Shown in pieces: positions 9,174-18,878 of a DNA stretch of 64,000 nucleotides (its first letter is position 1; each line of letters starts with the position of its first letter). The position numbers and the translations under genes are program-made. The notes under the pieces were generated by a model. It saw only the letters and a program-made list of their open reading frames with translations. It was not told the origin of the DNA and made no database searches. The stretch is from Burkholderia cepacia GG4 (GTDB lineage Bacteria; Pseudomonadota; Gammaproteobacteria; Burkholderiales; Burkholderiaceae), in the NCBI RefSeq assembly GCF_000292915.1, contig NC_018514.1, positions 1,798,001 to 1,862,000 of the forward strand. The letters run 5' to 3'.

Positions 9174-10025
9174 TCACGCGCACGCCGGCGTGGCGAGCGC
9201 GTTCACGCGCTCGTGCGCGATCGCGCAATAACTTTCGTTGATCTCGTAGCCGACGAAGTCGCGCCCCTGCCGTGCGCAGGCCACCGCGGTCGTGCCGCTG
9301 CCCATGAACGGATCGAGCACGCGGCCGCCCGGCGGGCAGCTCGCGAGCACCATCCGCTCAATGATTTCCAGCGGCTTCTGGGTCGGATGATCGACGCGCT
9401 CCGCGTGCTGCCGATGCAGGCGCGAGACCGACCAGACGTCCTTCGGGTTGTAGCCCATCTCCAGCCACTTGCTGCCTTCGAACAGCTTGCGCGAGCGGGC
9501 CTTCTTCGTATCGGCGTCGTACGGGATGCGGACCGGATCGAGATCGAAGTAATACGCCCTGGAAACCGCGAAAAAGCCGATGTTGTCGTGCACCGACGTG
9601 AAACGGCGCGTCGTGCCGCCCATGCTCGGCACGCGCCGGTCCCAGATGATCTCGTTGACCATCGTGAGCTTCGTCTTCAGGAAACTGAAGATTTCCGGCG
9701 CGTACTGCCATGTGCAGAAGATGTACATCGACCCGCTCGGCTTCAGCTTCGGAACCGCGAGCTCGAGCCACTCGCGCGTCCACGCGAGGAAATCGTCGCC
9801 CGAACGCTTGTCTGAGTCGTTGCCGTAGTCCTTGCCGAGCCCGTACGGCGGATCGGCGACGATCAGGTCGATCGACGCATCCGGCAGGCGCGCGGCTTCG
9901 GTCATGAAATCGCGGTTGTGCAGTTCGATCCCGGACGGCAGTGTGCACGGCACGGCGACGGCAGGCTGCCCCGCCCCCGCTTCGCTCGCGGCGCCGCCGC
10001 CCGGCTGTTCGATCAGGTCACGCAT
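9174..10025 (-). CDS. Site-specific DNA methyltransferase (probable N6-adenine), orphan, inside the trp operon
   Basis: Protein of 283 residues with a SAM-dependent amino-methyltransferase fold. The catalytic motif [11 protein letters not shown] (residues 58 on) comes first, and the SAM-binding motif [15 protein letters not shown] (about 237-251) comes last, the beta-class order IV-target-domain-I. The middle contains [15 protein letters not shown] and [13 protein letters not shown] (motif X-like). No restriction endonuclease or specificity subunit lies nearby, so it is a solitary methylase. From memory, B. cenocepacia J2315 has an orphan adenine methylase on chromosome 2 (BCAM0992, reported motif GTWWAC) linked to motility and biofilm; this gene is probably its equivalent, but I cannot check that. 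It lies 9 bases after trpB and 41 before trpA. Confidence 0.9.
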   Translation of the reverse strand: MRDLIEQPGGGAASEAGAGQPAVAVPCTLPSGIELHNRDFMTEAARLPDASIDLIVADPPYGLGKDYGNDSDKRSGDDFLAWTREWLELAVPKLKPSGSMYIFCTWQYAPEIFSFLKTKLTMVNEIIWDRRVPSMGGTTRRFTSVHDNIGFFAVSRAYYFDLDPVRIPYDADTKKARSRKLFEGSKWLEMGYNPKDVWSVSRLHRQHAERVDHPTQKPLEIIERMVLASCPPGGRVLDPFMGSGTTAVACARQGRDFVGYEINESYCAIAHERVNALATPACA

Positions 10026-10034
10026 CGGTCGGGG

Positions 10035-11228
10035 TCAGAGCGTGAGGCCCGATCGCTCGGCGACCGTGTGCATGTCCTTGTCGCCGCGGCCCGACAGGTT
10101 GACGAGCAGGATCTTGTCCTTCGGCAACGTCGGCGCGAGCTTCACGCCGTACGCGATCGCGTGGCTCGACTCGAGCGCGGGGATGATCCCCTCGATCCGG
10201 CAGCAGTCGTGGAACGCCTTCAGCGCTTCCTCGTCGGTGATCGGCACGTATTGCGCGCGGCCGCTGTCCTTCAGCCATGCGTGTTCGGGGCCGACGCCCG
10301 GATAGTCGAGGCCTGCCGACACCGAATGCGTCTCGATGATCTGGCCGTTGTCGTCCTGCAGCAGGTAGGTGCGGTTGCCGTGCAGCACGCCGGGGCTGCC
10401 GGCGATCAGCGACGCCGCGTGACGGCCGGTGTCGAGGCCGTCGCCGGCCGCTTCGACGCCGATCAGCTGCACCGACGCATCGTCGATGTACGGATAGAAG
10501 ATGCCCATCGCGTTCGAGCCGCCGCCGACGCACGCAATCACCGCGTCCGGCTGACGGCCGGCGAGTTCAGGCATCTGCACCTTGCACTCGTCGCCGATCA
10601 CGCGCTGGAAGTCACGCACCATCGCCGGGTACGGGTGCGGGCCCGCGACCGTGCCGATGATGTAGAACGTGCTCTCGATGTTCGTGACCCAGTCGCGCAT
10701 CGCTTCGTTCAGCGCATCCTTCAGCGTGCGCGAACCCGATTCGACCGGCACGACCGTCGCGCCGAGCAGCTTCATCCGGTAGACGTTCGCAGCCTGGCGG
10801 CGCACGTCCTCGGCGCCCATGTAGACGATGCACTCCATCCCGAAGCGGGCGCAGATCGTCGCCGTCGCGACGCCGTGCTGGCCGGCGCCGGTCTCGGCGA
10901 TCACGCGCTTCTTGCCCATCCGCTTCGCGAGCAGCGCCTGGCCGATCACGTTGTTGATCTTGTGCGCGCCGGTGTGGTTCAGGTCCTCGCGCTTCAGGTA
11001 GATCTGCGCGCCGCCGAGCATCTCGCTCCAGCGCTGCGCGTGATAGATCGGCGACGGACGGCCGACGAAGTACTTCAGTTCGCGCTCGTATTCCGCGACG
11101 AAATCGGGGTCGTTCCGGAATTTTTCATACGCCGTGCGCAGTTCGTCCAGCGCGTGAATCAGCGTCTCGGCGACGAATACGCCGCCATACGGGCCGAAGT
11201 GGCCGCGATCATCAGGAAGGTTGTACAT
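10035..11228 (-). CDS. trpB: Tryptophan synthase beta chain
   Basis: PLP enzyme that condenses indole with serine to tryptophan, 397 residues. The start [19 protein letters not shown] is typical and has GAGAGTG upstream. The PLP lysine is in [20 protein letters not shown], followed by [14 protein letters not shown], and the glycine-rich phosphate site is [15 protein letters not shown]. It belongs to the truA-trpF-trpB-methyltransferase-trpA run. Gap to trpF is 55 bases. Confidence 0.97.
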   Translation of the reverse strand: MYNLPDDRGHFGPYGGVFVAETLIHALDELRTAYEKFRNDPDFVAEYERELKYFVGRPSPIYHAQRWSEMLGGAQIYLKREDLNHTGAHKINNVIGQALLAKRMGKKRVIAETGAGQHGVATATICARFGMECIVYMGAEDVRRQAANVYRMKLLGATVVPVESGSRTLKDALNEAMRDWVTNIESTFYIIGTVAGPHPYPAMVRDFQRVIGDECKVQMPELAGRQPDAVIACVGGGSNAMGIFYPYIDDASVQLIGVEAAGDGLDTGRHAASLIAGSPGVLHGNRTYLLQDDNGQIIETHSVSAGLDYPGVGPEHAWLKDSGRAQYVPITDEEALKAFHDCCRIEGIIPALESSHAIAYGVKLAPTLPKDKILLVNLSGRGDKDMHTVAERSGLTL

Positions 11229-11283
11229 GGTGTCACTCTCGATCGGTCGGCGCGCCCCGCTGTCGGGGCCGCACCTTCTTGCA

Positions 11284-11985
11284 TCACTCGGCGTCCGCTG
11301 CGCGCACCGCGCGTACGAACGCCGCCATCCGGGCGTGATCCTTCACGCCCTTCGCACCCTCCACTTCGATGCCGCTCGAGACATCGACAGCAAACGGGCG
11401 CAACTGGCGGATCGCATCACCGACGTTTTGCGCGTTCAAGCCACCACTCAAAACGGCCCGATGCGCGAGCTCTGCGGGAATAAGAGACCAATCGAAGACC
11501 TTGCCGCTACCGCCGTAGTCCGGCACCAGGGTGTCGTACAGGAGGCCGCGTGCTTTCGAATAATGAAGAGCTGATTCTACCAAATCGGCCGGCTGCGTCG
11601 AGGGGCCGACGCGCACCGCGCGCAACCACGGCAGGCGCGCCGCGCGGCCGAGCGCCTCGCACTGCTCGGGCGTCTCGTCACCATGGAATTGCAGCACCGT
11701 GAGCGGCACGTCGCGCACGACCGCTTCGAGCTCGGCTTCGGTCGCGTTCACAAACAGTCCGACCACCGATACGAACGGCGGCGCAAGGCTTGCGAGCTCG
11801 GCCGCCTGCGCGATCGATACCGCGCGCGGGCTCTTCGGGTAGAACACGAGGCCGATCGCATCGGCGCCGACCGCCGCCGCGTGCAGCACGTCCTCGGGGC
11901 GCGACAGGCCGCACAGCTTGATGCGCGTGCGCGGCGCGAGGCCGGCCGCGGCGGGGGTCGAAGGAGACACGGCGTGATCCGTCAT
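11284..11985 (-). CDS. trpF: Phosphoribosylanthranilate isomerase
   Basis: Amadori isomerisation of N-phosphoribosylanthranilate in tryptophan synthesis; TIM barrel of 233 residues. [13 protein letters not shown] carries the catalytic cysteine, followed by [27 protein letters not shown] and the C-terminal phosphate site [16 protein letters not shown]. The ATG overlaps the truA stop in an ATGA, so translation is coupled. The open frame continues upstream through truA, but only this start gives the family N-terminus, after a short extra [15 protein letters not shown] lead. Confidence 0.95.
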   Translation of the reverse strand: MTDHAVSPSTPAAAGLAPRTRIKLCGLSRPEDVLHAAAVGADAIGLVFYPKSPRAVSIAQAAELASLAPPFVSVVGLFVNATEAELEAVVRDVPLTVLQFHGDETPEQCEALGRAARLPWLRAVRVGPSTQPADLVESALHYSKARGLLYDTLVPDYGGSGKVFDWSLIPAELAHRAVLSGGLNAQNVGDAIRQLRPFAVDVSSGIEVEGAKGVKDHARMAAFVRAVRAADAE

Positions 11986-12797
11986 GGTTGTGGGTCCAGG
12001 TCGGCCCAGACGCTGCTCCACGGCACGCTGCCGAGCTGCGCGGGCGGGACGGCGAATTCCGCCGGGTAGCCGACATGGGCAAGATACAGCCCGTCGGCCA
12101 TGAACGTGGGCGCGGCGAGCTTGCGATCGCGCCCGGCCAGCACGTCGACGATCCAGTCCGCCGGATAGCGGCCGCGCCCGACCGCGACGAGGCAGCCCAT
12201 CAGGTTGCGCACCATATGGTGCAGGAACGCATTCGCGCGGAAGCGGAAATGAATAAAGTGGCCCGCGCGCCGCACGTCGATCTGGTACAGGTGTTTGACC
12301 GGCGTCTTCGACTGGCATTCCGACGACCGGAACGACGAGAAGTCGTGCTCGCCGATCAGGTGCGCGGCGGCGGCACGCATCGCGTCGTCGTCGAGCGGCG
12401 TGTGGATCCAGCCCGCCCGCCCGGCCAGCATCGGCGAGCGCACGGGGTGCACATACAGCGCGTAGTAATAGGTGCGCTCAAACGCCGCGAAACGCGCATG
12501 GAACGTGTCCGGCATCGGCTTGGCCCACTGCACGGACACGGTCGACGGCAAGAACGCGTTGGTGCCGCGCACCCACGAGAAATCCTCGCGGTCGAGGTCG
12601 GTGTCGAAGTGCACGACCTGCCCGAGCCCGTGCACGCCCGTGTCGGTCCGTCCCGCAACCGTGGTGTGCAGCGGCACGCACGCGAATTCGCCGAGCGCGT
12701 GCTCGAGCGCGTCCTGCACGGTCTTGCCGTGCGGCTGCGCCTGCCAGCCGCAGAACGCGGCGCCGTCGTACTGAACCCCCAGCGCGATTCGCATCAC
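11982..12797 (-). CDS. truA: tRNA pseudouridine(38-40) synthase
   Basis: Modifies U38-U40 of the anticodon arm; 270-271 residues. The catalytic aspartate is in [34 protein letters not shown] and [16 protein letters not shown] are further family blocks. The start can be GTG at 12797 or ATG at 12794 ([11 protein letters not shown]); both overlap the fimV stop codon. It is therefore coupled to the preceding fimV-like gene and to trpF after it, an order also found in pseudomonads. Confidence 0.95.
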   Translation of the reverse strand: MMRIALGVQYDGAAFCGWQAQPHGKTVQDALEHALGEFACVPLHTTVAGRTDTGVHGLGQVVHFDTDLDREDFSWVRGTNAFLPSTVSVQWAKPMPDTFHARFAAFERTYYYALYVHPVRSPMLAGRAGWIHTPLDDDAMRAAAAHLIGEHDFSSFRSSECQSKTPVKHLYQIDVRRAGHFIHFRFRANAFLHHMVRNLMGCLVAVGRGRYPADWIVDVLAGRDRKLAAPTFMADGLYLAHVGYPAEFAVPPAQLGSVPWSSVWADLDPQP

Positions 12798-14839
12798 GCC
12801 TGTTCCGCCAGTTTCGCGAGCAGCGCACGCGCATCGTCGCGCGTCGCGGCGTCGTTCGCGTCGACCACTTCCTGCAGCAGCGTGCGCGCGCCGGACAGGT
12901 CGCCCAGCTCGACATACTCGGACGCGAGATCCAGCTTGTTGCGCGCAATGCGCACGAGCTCGGCCGGCGTCAGCGCGGGCAACACGGCATCCGGCGTGGC
13001 AGGCAGGTCGAGATCGAAATCCAGCTTCAACGCGCCGAACTGCGCACCGCCGAGCGGCGGCAGCGACGACAGCCCAGACGAACCGCCCGCGTGAGTCGCC
13101 GGCGTTGCCGCGTCCGAGTCCCAGTCGAACTCGTCGTCATGGTCGGCCGGGTGTTCCGGGGGCAGATAGCTTGCGCCGACCGGCCGGCGCGGTGCGAATT
13201 GACCGTTAGTTGCGATTTGCCCGCTTTCGGCCTGCCCTTCCCGCGCGGCAGACTCGTCCGCGATACGCGGCGGCAGCGGCATGTCGAGGCTGTTGAGCGC
13301 GCTGATCGCGTTCTGCATCAGCACCGCGTGCTGGGCATCGGTTGCAGCAGGCGCTTCGACCGGCTCGCCGGCGGCCGTTGCCGCGACGGGCGCCGAGTCG
13401 TGTGGCACCGGCGCCGAGTCGCGCTCCAACGCGGCGTGCGCGGACGGCGCTTCCGCTTGATCGTCGTGCGGCTTCACCGCTTCCGGCGACGACGACGCAT
13501 CGGCATCGCGCGTATCGACCGTCTCTGCCGCTGCCGCGATGGCCGCGACGAGACTCACGTCGGCGGCCGCGTCTCGGGCAACCTGCGTCTCGGGCAGGAT
13601 CGGCGGCAACGGCTCGACGGACGACGACGATGCGCCGGCATCGGCCGCCGCCGCATCAGCAGACTCAGACGCAACCGCATCGGCAGGCCGCGCTTTCCGG
13701 CGCTTGCGCCACGCGAACCCGGCCGCGAGAACCACCACGGCCGCGCCGGCCGCTGCGGCCGGGCGCCAGTCGATCTGATCGGAACCGCGCGCGGGCGGCG
13801 TCGCCGTGACGGGCACGGCCGACTGCACAGGCGCCGATGCCGGCTGCACCGCGCTGGCGACCACGCCGGACGCCGCTTCGCTCGCGGCCGACGACGCGGC
13901 GGCAGATGCAACTGCGTCGGGCGCGGCCGGGCGCGGGGCGGCGGGTGTCGCTGCCGGTGCGGGTGTCATGTTGCCGGTCGCGGCAGGCTTGCCGATCCCG
14001 TGCTTCTGCAGTTCCATCAGCACGCGGTTCTGCAGTGCCAGTAATTGCTGCAGGCTCGACGGCCGCGGCTGCGACGCGCCCACGACGGATGCCGCAGCGG
14101 ACGGTGCGTGCCCGCCCTGCACCAGACCGCCCGGTGCGGGCTGCGCAGCAGCCTCGCTCGCGGACGACGGGGCGGACTGGATCGCGCCACTCCATTCGTG
14201 CGGCCCGCTGTCGCCGGCACCCGGCGCCACCGGCTGAACGGTCGCGACCGGCGACGCACCATGCGCGCCCGACGCACCGGTCGAAGCGGACGCACCTGCC
14301 GCCGCCGCTGCGCTCGCGCCGCTCACGGCTGCCGGATGCGTGACCGATGCGGCCGGCCCGGTTTGCACGGCCGACCCCGGATGCGGCGCGGACGCACCAT
14401 GCTGCGCGGCCACGGACGCGCCGGGCGCGGCGACCGCCGCGGCAGCGGCTGATGTACCGGATGCTGCGGACGCTCCGGCCGGCACGAGTGCCGCGCCCGT
14501 CGCGTCGAGCGCGGGCACCGTCAGCGTCACGCCGGGCTTCAGGCGGTTCGGGTCGCGCTTCATGAACGCCTGCGGATTGGCGTCGAACAGTGCGCGGCCA
14601 GCGCGCGCGAGCACACCCGGGTCGTGCGACTGCGTGGCTGCTTTCGCGAGATCGTTCAACGACTGGCCCGGCTGGACCGTAACGGCAAGCGGAGCGGGGC
14701 CGCCTGTGGCGGATGCCGGCAGTTCGCCGGCACCGGCCGCCCAGGCCGATGCGGCCGCGCCGAGCGCCAGGATCGCCAGCGCACCACGCACGGCGCGCGA
14801 CAGACGGGACAGACGCGGAAACAAGGAAATTCGGGACAT
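12794..14839 (-). CDS. fimV: FimV/HubP-like polar hub protein
   Basis: Large envelope protein of 681 residues from the start [16 protein letters not shown] signal sequence (about 18-40, [15 protein letters not shown]) precedes a LysM-like segment (about 55-110, [19 protein letters not shown] to [11 protein letters not shown]). A very long Ala/Ser/Pro/Gly low-complexity region follows, one transmembrane helix near 375 ([16 protein letters not shown]), an acidic cytoplasmic part, and a FimV C-terminal motif ([20 protein letters not shown]). FimV/HubP proteins bind peptidoglycan and organise pole-localised motility and secretion machines. The location between asd and truA is the conserved FimV locus. 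Confidence 0.88.
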   Translation of the reverse strand: MSRISLFPRLSRLSRAVRGALAILALGAAASAWAAGAGELPASATGGPAPLAVTVQPGQSLNDLAKAATQSHDPGVLARAGRALFDANPQAFMKRDPNRLKPGVTLTVPALDATGAALVPAGASAASGTSAAAAAVAAPGASVAAQHGASAPHPGSAVQTGPAASVTHPAAVSGASAAAAAGASASTGASGAHGASPVATVQPVAPGAGDSGPHEWSGAIQSAPSSASEAAAQPAPGGLVQGGHAPSAAASVVGASQPRPSSLQQLLALQNRVLMELQKHGIGKPAATGNMTPAPAATPAAPRPAAPDAVASAAASSAASEAASGVVASAVQPASAPVQSAVPVTATPPARGSDQIDWRPAAAAGAAVVVLAAGFAWRKRRKARPADAVASESADAAAADAGASSSSVEPLPPILPETQVARDAAADVSLVAAIAAAAETVDTRDADASSSPEAVKPHDDQAEAPSAHAALERDSAPVPHDSAPVAATAAGEPVEAPAATDAQHAVLMQNAISALNSLDMPLPPRIADESAAREGQAESGQIATNGQFAPRRPVGASYLPPEHPADHDDEFDWDSDAATPATHAGGSSGLSSLPPLGGAQFGALKLDFDLDLPATPDAVLPALTPAELVRIARNKLDLASEYVELGDLSGARTLLQEVVDANDAATRDDARALLAKLAEQA

Positions 14840-14916
14840 CGTAGGCTCTATCGCCGCGCGCGGGCGCGGCTCGGATTCGCGTAGGGAAGCGTCAATAAAG
14901 TCGCCGCAGAAATGCA

Positions 14917-14943
14917 AAAGCGTCGCGCAGAACGCGACGCTTT
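14917..14943 (-). terminator. Terminator-like hairpin in the fimV leader
   Basis: A perfect 11-bp stem (14917-14927 with 14933-14943, five-base loop) is followed on the minus strand by TGCATTTC, with a T run at the base of the stem (cgacgctttTGCATTT). It lies 78 bases before the fimV start and about 400 bases after the asd terminator. It may be an attenuator in the fimV leader or the end of a small RNA. Confidence 0.6.
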
Positions 14944-15345
14944 CGGCGCCTCTGCGCGTCGTAACCGCGTAGTTTACTTCACACGATCGGGTTCGGGCCG
15001 AATTCGTCGCCGGCGATCGTGGCCGGCCATGCCCGTGCAGCGACGCAACCGGCGACCGTGCCGGGCTGCCGGCGGGCGGATCGCGCGACTGTCGCGCCGA
15101 TCGGCATCATGAATCGCACGCGGCAGTATTATCAAAAACGGGGCATCGATTGATGAAAATCGCGACCAGAACACGCCGCCGGGAATGAATCGGCGCTCGT
15201 GCGCTGCGCATCGCATCGTCTGCGCGTGTCACCGGATTCGATCCGGGCAAGCCATGGCCGCGCAAGTAGCCGGAGCCTTCTCGCCCGCCCAGCGCCGGTT
15301 CGCGACAACCACCCCGTCGCCCGGCCATCCCCACCCGGGCGACCA
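14944..15345. other. 402-base gene-free stretch between the asd terminator and the fimV leader hairpin
   Basis: No convincing protein gene on either strand: the open frames here are short and biased to Arg. On the minus strand a weak promoter-like pair can be made of TTGATA (15130-15135) and CATGAT (15106-15111) with an 18-base spacer. A transcript from it would cover about 190 bases to the hairpin at 14917-14943, or continue into fimV. Confidence 0.4.
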
Positions 15346-15384
15346 ATAAAAAACGCCTGCCGCCCCGCGAGGGGCAAGCAGGCG
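15346..15384 (-). terminator. Intrinsic terminator after asd
   Basis: On the minus strand, the outer stem CGCCTGC/GCAGGCG (15378-15384 with 15354-15360), with a smaller inner stem, is followed by GTTTTTTATT. It lies 41 bases after the asd stop and separates asd from fimV. Confidence 0.88.
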
Positions 15385-15425
15385 TATCGCTGCGCGCGCC
15401 GACAGCGCGCGGTGCGGCCCGATGC

Positions 15426-16547
15426 TTACTTGTCGAGCAGGATGCGCAGCATGCGGCGCAGCGGCTCGGCCGCACCCCACAGCAGCTGGTCGCCGACCGT
15501 GAACGCCGACAGGTATTCGCCGCCCATCGCGAGCTTGCGCAGACGGCCAACCGGCACGGTCAGCGTGCCGGTGATCTTCGCCGGCGACAGGTCGCGCATC
15601 GATGCTTCACGCTCGTTCGGCACGACCTTCACCCAGTCGTTTGCCGACGCGAGGATGCCGTTGATCTCGTCGAGCGGCACGTCCTTCTTCAGCTTGATCG
15701 TCAGCGCCTGCGAGTGGCAGCGCATCGCGCCGATCCGCACGCACAGGCCGTCGACCGGGATCGAACCCGGCTCGCCCATTGCCGGCTTGCCGAGGATCTT
15801 GTTGGTTTCCGCGCCGCCCTTCCACTCTTCCTTCGACATCCCGTTGCCGAGATCCTTGTCGATCCACGGAATCAGCGAGCCGGCGAGCGGCACGCCGAAG
15901 TGGCTCGTCGGCATCGCATCGCTGTTCATCGTGGCGAGCACGCGGCGGTCGATGTCGAGGATCGCGGAAGCCGGATCGGCCAGTTGTTCCTGCACCGCGC
16001 CGTGCAGCGCGCCCATCTGCGACAGCAGTTCGCGCATGTTCTGCGCGCCTGCGCCCGATGCGGCCTGGTAGGTCATCGCCGTCATCCAGTCGACGAGGTT
16101 CTCGCGGAACAGGCCGCCGAGCGCCATCAGCATCAGGCTGACCGTGCAGTTGCCGCCGACGAAGTTCTTCGTGCCCTTGACGAGCGCGTCCTTGATCACG
16201 TCGAGGTTGACCGGATCGAGGATGATGACCGCGTCGTCCTTCATCCGCAGCGACGAGGCCGCGTCGATCCAGTAGCCGTTCCAGCCGGCCGCGCGCAACT
16301 TCGGGAACACTTCGTTCGTGTAGTCGCCGCCCTGGCACGTGATGATCACGTCGCACTTCTTCAGCTCGTCGACGTTGGTCGCGTCCTTGAGCGTAGTCTC
16401 GTTTTTCGCGAACGACGGCGCCTTGCCGCCCGTGTTGCTGGTGCTGAAAAACACCGGCTCGATCAGGTCGAAATCACCTTCTTCCTGCATGCGCTGCATC
16501 AGCACGCTGCCGACCATGCCGCGCCAACCTACGAGACCTACGTTCAT
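15426..16547 (-). CDS. asd: Aspartate-semialdehyde dehydrogenase
   Basis: Reduces aspartyl phosphate to aspartate semialdehyde, the branch point to lysine/diaminopimelate, threonine, isoleucine and methionine. It is 373 residues from the start [18 protein letters not shown]. The Rossmann GWRGMVGS motif is followed by the catalytic cysteine in [16 protein letters not shown] (about residue 135) and the substrate part [17 protein letters not shown]. The open frame extends 49 codons further up, but that overlaps the leader described next. AAAGGG upstream serves as ribosome site. It has its own terminator, and a leader ORF rich in Ile/Thr/Lys codons lies just upstream, so it is probably attenuation-controlled. 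Confidence 0.96.
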   Translation of the reverse strand: MNVGLVGWRGMVGSVLMQRMQEEGDFDLIEPVFFSTSNTGGKAPSFAKNETTLKDATNVDELKKCDVIITCQGGDYTNEVFPKLRAAGWNGYWIDAASSLRMKDDAVIILDPVNLDVIKDALVKGTKNFVGGNCTVSLMLMALGGLFRENLVDWMTAMTYQAASGAGAQNMRELLSQMGALHGAVQEQLADPASAILDIDRRVLATMNSDAMPTSHFGVPLAGSLIPWIDKDLGNGMSKEEWKGGAETNKILGKPAMGEPGSIPVDGLCVRIGAMRCHSQALTIKLKKDVPLDEINGILASANDWVKVVPNEREASMRDLSPAKITGTLTVPVGRLRKLAMGGEYLSAFTVGDQLLWGAAEPLRRMLRILLDK

Positions 16548-16629
16548 GACTAACCCTTTGAATGGAGCTTCCCCGCCATTTCCGCCCCCGGCGTGACCGC
16601 GCGGGGAAACAGGCGGGCACGACGGACGA
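16548..16629 (-). promoter_or_regulatory. asd leader RNA downstream of the leader peptide
   Basis: The 82 bases between the leader-peptide stop and the asd start can form a long stem: 16605-16617 pairs with 16572-16583, with one bulge and a GC-rich loop. An alternative pairing is TTCCCCGC with GCGGGGAA. A further repeat ACGATCA/TGATCGT (16625-16646) spans the last leader codons and the stop. There is no clear T tract, so control could be translational or Rho-dependent rather than by an intrinsic terminator. Confidence 0.5.
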
Positions 16630-16749
16630 TCAGCGTTTAATGATCGTTTTCGTGGTAATGGTTTTCGTGATGACGATGGCGCGCGTACCCGCACGGGCAG
16701 TGTTGCCGTGGAGTTTCAAGACCGGGGAGATCAGGGAAATCAGCGCCAT
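16630..16749 (-). CDS. Candidate asd leader peptide (39 residues, Ile/Thr/Lys-rich)
   Basis: Reading the minus strand from ATG at 16747-16749 gives a 39-residue ORF starting [16 protein letters not shown]. Its residues 25-38 are [14 protein letters not shown]: five Ile, five Thr, three Lys and one Val, then Arg and TGA. All Lys codons in the ORF are AAA and several Ile codons are ATT, unlike the GC-rich usage of neighbouring genes. Thr, Ile and Lys are end products of the pathway that starts at Asd, the next gene. The design resembles the thr operon leader peptide of enterics. There is no good ribosome site; a -10-like TAGACT ends six bases before the ATG, so a leaderless start is possible. 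Confidence 0.62.
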   Translation of the reverse strand: MALISLISPVLKLHGNTARAGTRAIVITKTITTKTIIKR

Positions 16750-16755
16750 CGTTCG

Positions 16756-16784
16756 AGTCTACACAAAGCCGGTTGCCCGCACAA
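16756..16784 (-). promoter_or_regulatory. Weak promoter candidate for the asd leader
   Basis: On the minus strand TTGTGC (16779-16784) and TAGACT (16756-16761) are 17 bases apart. Transcription would begin close to the A of the leader ATG at 16749. The -35 match is poor, so this is only a candidate. Confidence 0.35.
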
Positions 16785-16869
16785 CGGCCAACCGCGCGCG
16801 AACCGGCCGATTTCGCGGCCTGCTCGCGCCCTTTTCTACATTTACTGCCGTACTGCCTTGCCGTGCGTG

Positions 16870-17937
16870 TTACAGCGCGGCGACGACTGCGTCGCCCATC
16901 GCCGCCGTGCCGACCTGCTTGCAGCCCGGCGTCGCGATGTCGCCCGTGCGATAGCCTTGTTCGAGCACCGTTTTCACCGCGCGCTCGATGCGATCGGCCT
17001 GCTCCGCGCGATTCAGCGAATAGCGCAGCAGCATCGCGGCCGACAGGATCGTCGCCAGCGGGTTCGCGATGCCCTTGCCCGCGATGTCCGGCGCCGAACC
17101 GTGCGACGGCTCGTACAGACCCTTGTTGTTCTTGTCGAGCGAGGCCGACGGCAGCATGCCGATCGAGCCCGTCAGCATCGACGCTTCATCCGACAGGATG
17201 TCACCGAACATGTTGCCGGTCACGATCACGTCGAACTGCTTCGGCGCCTTCGCGAGCTGCATCGCCGCGTTGTCGACATACATGTGCGACAGCTCGACGT
17301 CCGCGTATTCCTTCGACACGTCGATCATGATGTCGCGCCAGAACTGCGACGTTTCGAGCACGTTCGACTTGTCAACCGACAGCAGCTTCTTCGCGCGCTT
17401 TTGCGCGGCCTGGAACGCGACGTGCGCGATGCGGCGCACTTCCGGTTCCGAGTAGCGCATCGTGTCGAAGCCTTCGCGCGCGCCGGCGAACGGGCCGTCC
17501 GGCGCCGCGCGCACGCCGCGCGGCTGGCCGAAGTAGATGTCGCCGTTCAGTTCGCGCACGATCAGGATGTCGAGGCCCGCGACGAGCTCCGGCTTCAGCG
17601 GCGACGCATCGACGAGCTGCGGATAGCAGATCGCCGGACGGAAGTTCGCGAACAGCTCGAGATGCTTGCGCAGCCCGAGGATCGCCTGCTCGGGGCGCAG
17701 CGCGCGCTCGAGCGAGTCGTACTTCCAGTCGCCGACCGCGCCGAACAGGATCGCGTCTGCTTCCTTCGCGAGCGCAAGCGTCGCGTCCGGCAGCGGATGA
17801 CCGCTCGCCTCGTAGCCCGCGCCGCCGACCGGCGCCTGCTCGAGTTCGAACTTCTCGTCGAGGGCGTTCAGCACCTTGACCGCTTCGTTGACGATTTCCG
17901 GACCGATGCCGTCGCCGGGCAGCACTGCAATCTTCAT
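16870..17937 (-). CDS. leuB: 3-isopropylmalate dehydrogenase
   Basis: NAD-dependent oxidative decarboxylation in leucine synthesis, 355 residues. [20 protein letters not shown] is the typical start. [14 protein letters not shown] and the metal-binding part with [16 protein letters not shown] follow, and the adenine-binding end is [25 protein letters not shown] in two blocks. It is the last gene of the leuC-entericidin-leuD-leuB set, 75 bases after leuD. There is no clear terminator before the asd leader, so some read-through into asd is possible. Confidence 0.97.
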   Translation of the reverse strand: MKIAVLPGDGIGPEIVNEAVKVLNALDEKFELEQAPVGGAGYEASGHPLPDATLALAKEADAILFGAVGDWKYDSLERALRPEQAILGLRKHLELFANFRPAICYPQLVDASPLKPELVAGLDILIVRELNGDIYFGQPRGVRAAPDGPFAGAREGFDTMRYSEPEVRRIAHVAFQAAQKRAKKLLSVDKSNVLETSQFWRDIMIDVSKEYADVELSHMYVDNAAMQLAKAPKQFDVIVTGNMFGDILSDEASMLTGSIGMLPSASLDKNNKGLYEPSHGSAPDIAGKGIANPLATILSAAMLLRYSLNRAEQADRIERAVKTVLEQGYRTGDIATPGCKQVGTAAMGDAVVAAL

Positions 17938-18012
17938 GCGTTATTCCTGACTGGGTAGGTGTTGGTGGCAGGTCGGCGAGCACGCGTCATGCGTGCCCGC
18001 CCGAAGGCAATC

Positions 18013-18663
18013 TCAGCCGACCAGCTTGTTGTTGAGCCACGGCTGCTTCGCGAGCCGCTCGGCTTCGAACTGGCGGATCTTGTCGGCGTGACGCAGCGTC
18101 AGGCCGATGTCGTCGAAACCGTTCAGCAGGCAGTACTTGCGGAACGCGGTGATGTCGAACGCGTATTCGCGGCCATCGCCCGCGCGCACGACCTGCGCGT
18201 CGAGGTCGATCGTCAGCTGATAGCCGTTGAACGCATACGTGTCGTTGAACAGGTGATCGACCTGCTGCTCGGTCAGCACGATCGGCAGCAGCCCGTTCTT
18301 GTAGCAGTTGTTGAAGAAGATGTCGGCGAAGCTCGGCGCGATGATCGCGCGGAAGCCGTACTGCTGCAGCGCCCACGGTGCGTGCTCGCGCGAGCTGCCG
18401 CAGCCGAAGTTCTTGCGTGCCAGCAGCACCGATGCGCCCTGGTAGCGCGGCTGGTTCAGCACGAAGTCCGGGTTCAGCGGGCGCTTCGAGTTGTCCTGGC
18501 CCGGCTCGCCATGGTCGAGGTAACGCCATTCGTCGAACGCGTTCGGACCGAAGCCCGTGCGCTTGATCGACTTCAGGAACTGCTTCGGGATGATCGCGTC
18601 GGTGTCGACGTTCTCGCGATCGAGCGGCGCCACGACGCCGGTATGCACATTGAATTTTTCCAT
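18013..18663 (-). CDS. leuD: 3-isopropylmalate dehydratase small subunit
   Basis: Small subunit of isopropylmalate isomerase (with LeuC), 216 residues from [18 protein letters not shown]. Substrate-recognition features are [14 protein letters not shown] near the N-terminus and the swivelling-domain signature [14 protein letters not shown] near residue 80. The chosen ATG removes a ten-residue upstream extension of the open frame. It is separated from leuC by a small lipoprotein gene, and the gap of 65 bases to that gene is still consistent with one transcript. Confidence 0.96.
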   Translation of the reverse strand: MEKFNVHTGVVAPLDRENVDTDAIIPKQFLKSIKRTGFGPNAFDEWRYLDHGEPGQDNSKRPLNPDFVLNQPRYQGASVLLARKNFGCGSSREHAPWALQQYGFRAIIAPSFADIFFNNCYKNGLLPIVLTEQQVDHLFNDTYAFNGYQLTIDLDAQVVRAGDGREYAFDITAFRKYCLLNGFDDIGLTLRHADKIRQFEAERLAKQPWLNNKLVG

Positions 18664-18728
18664 GATCCGTCTATCCGGTTGAAGGGCCGGCATTCAGCCG
18701 GCGCACATCGACAAATTCTCGGCGGGCG

Positions 18729-18875
18729 TCAGTCCGCGGCGCGCTGGAGCGCGTTGCCGGCGGCATTGACGTCCTCGCCGAAGCCTCGGACGGTATTGCA
18801 GCCCGCCAGGCCGAAGCCCAGCCCTGCGAGCGCCAGCGCGGCCACCAGCCGCGCGATGAGCTTCGATGCCGTCAC
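18729..18875 (-). CDS. Entericidin A/B-family small lipoprotein
   Basis: A 48-residue ORF between leuC and leuD, starting with GTG two codons after the leuC stop and preceded by GGGG. The N-terminal half is a signal peptide (MTASKLIARLVAALALAG) ending in the lipobox LAGC with the lipidated Cys at residue 26. The mature part, CNTVRGFGEDVNAAGNALQ, matches the conserved CNTVxGxGxDVxxxGxAL pattern of entericidins. Entericidins are small stress-regulated outer or inner membrane lipoproteins; the E. coli pair is a toxin-antidote-like set, but a single copy here need not be toxic. Why it sits in the leucine operon is not evident. Confidence 0.85.
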   Translation of the reverse strand: MTASKLIARLVAALALAGLGFGLAGCNTVRGFGEDVNAAGNALQRAAD

Positions 18876-18878
18876 GCG

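Noticed and set aside
15226..15250. tRNA T-arm-like CCGGATTCGATCCGG
   Set aside because: No acceptor stem, anticodon arm or CCA can be drawn around it; read as a chance repeat.
16800..16869. Terminator between leuB and the asd leader
   Set aside because: Only a weak GGCC stem and no T tract; leuB may read through to asd.
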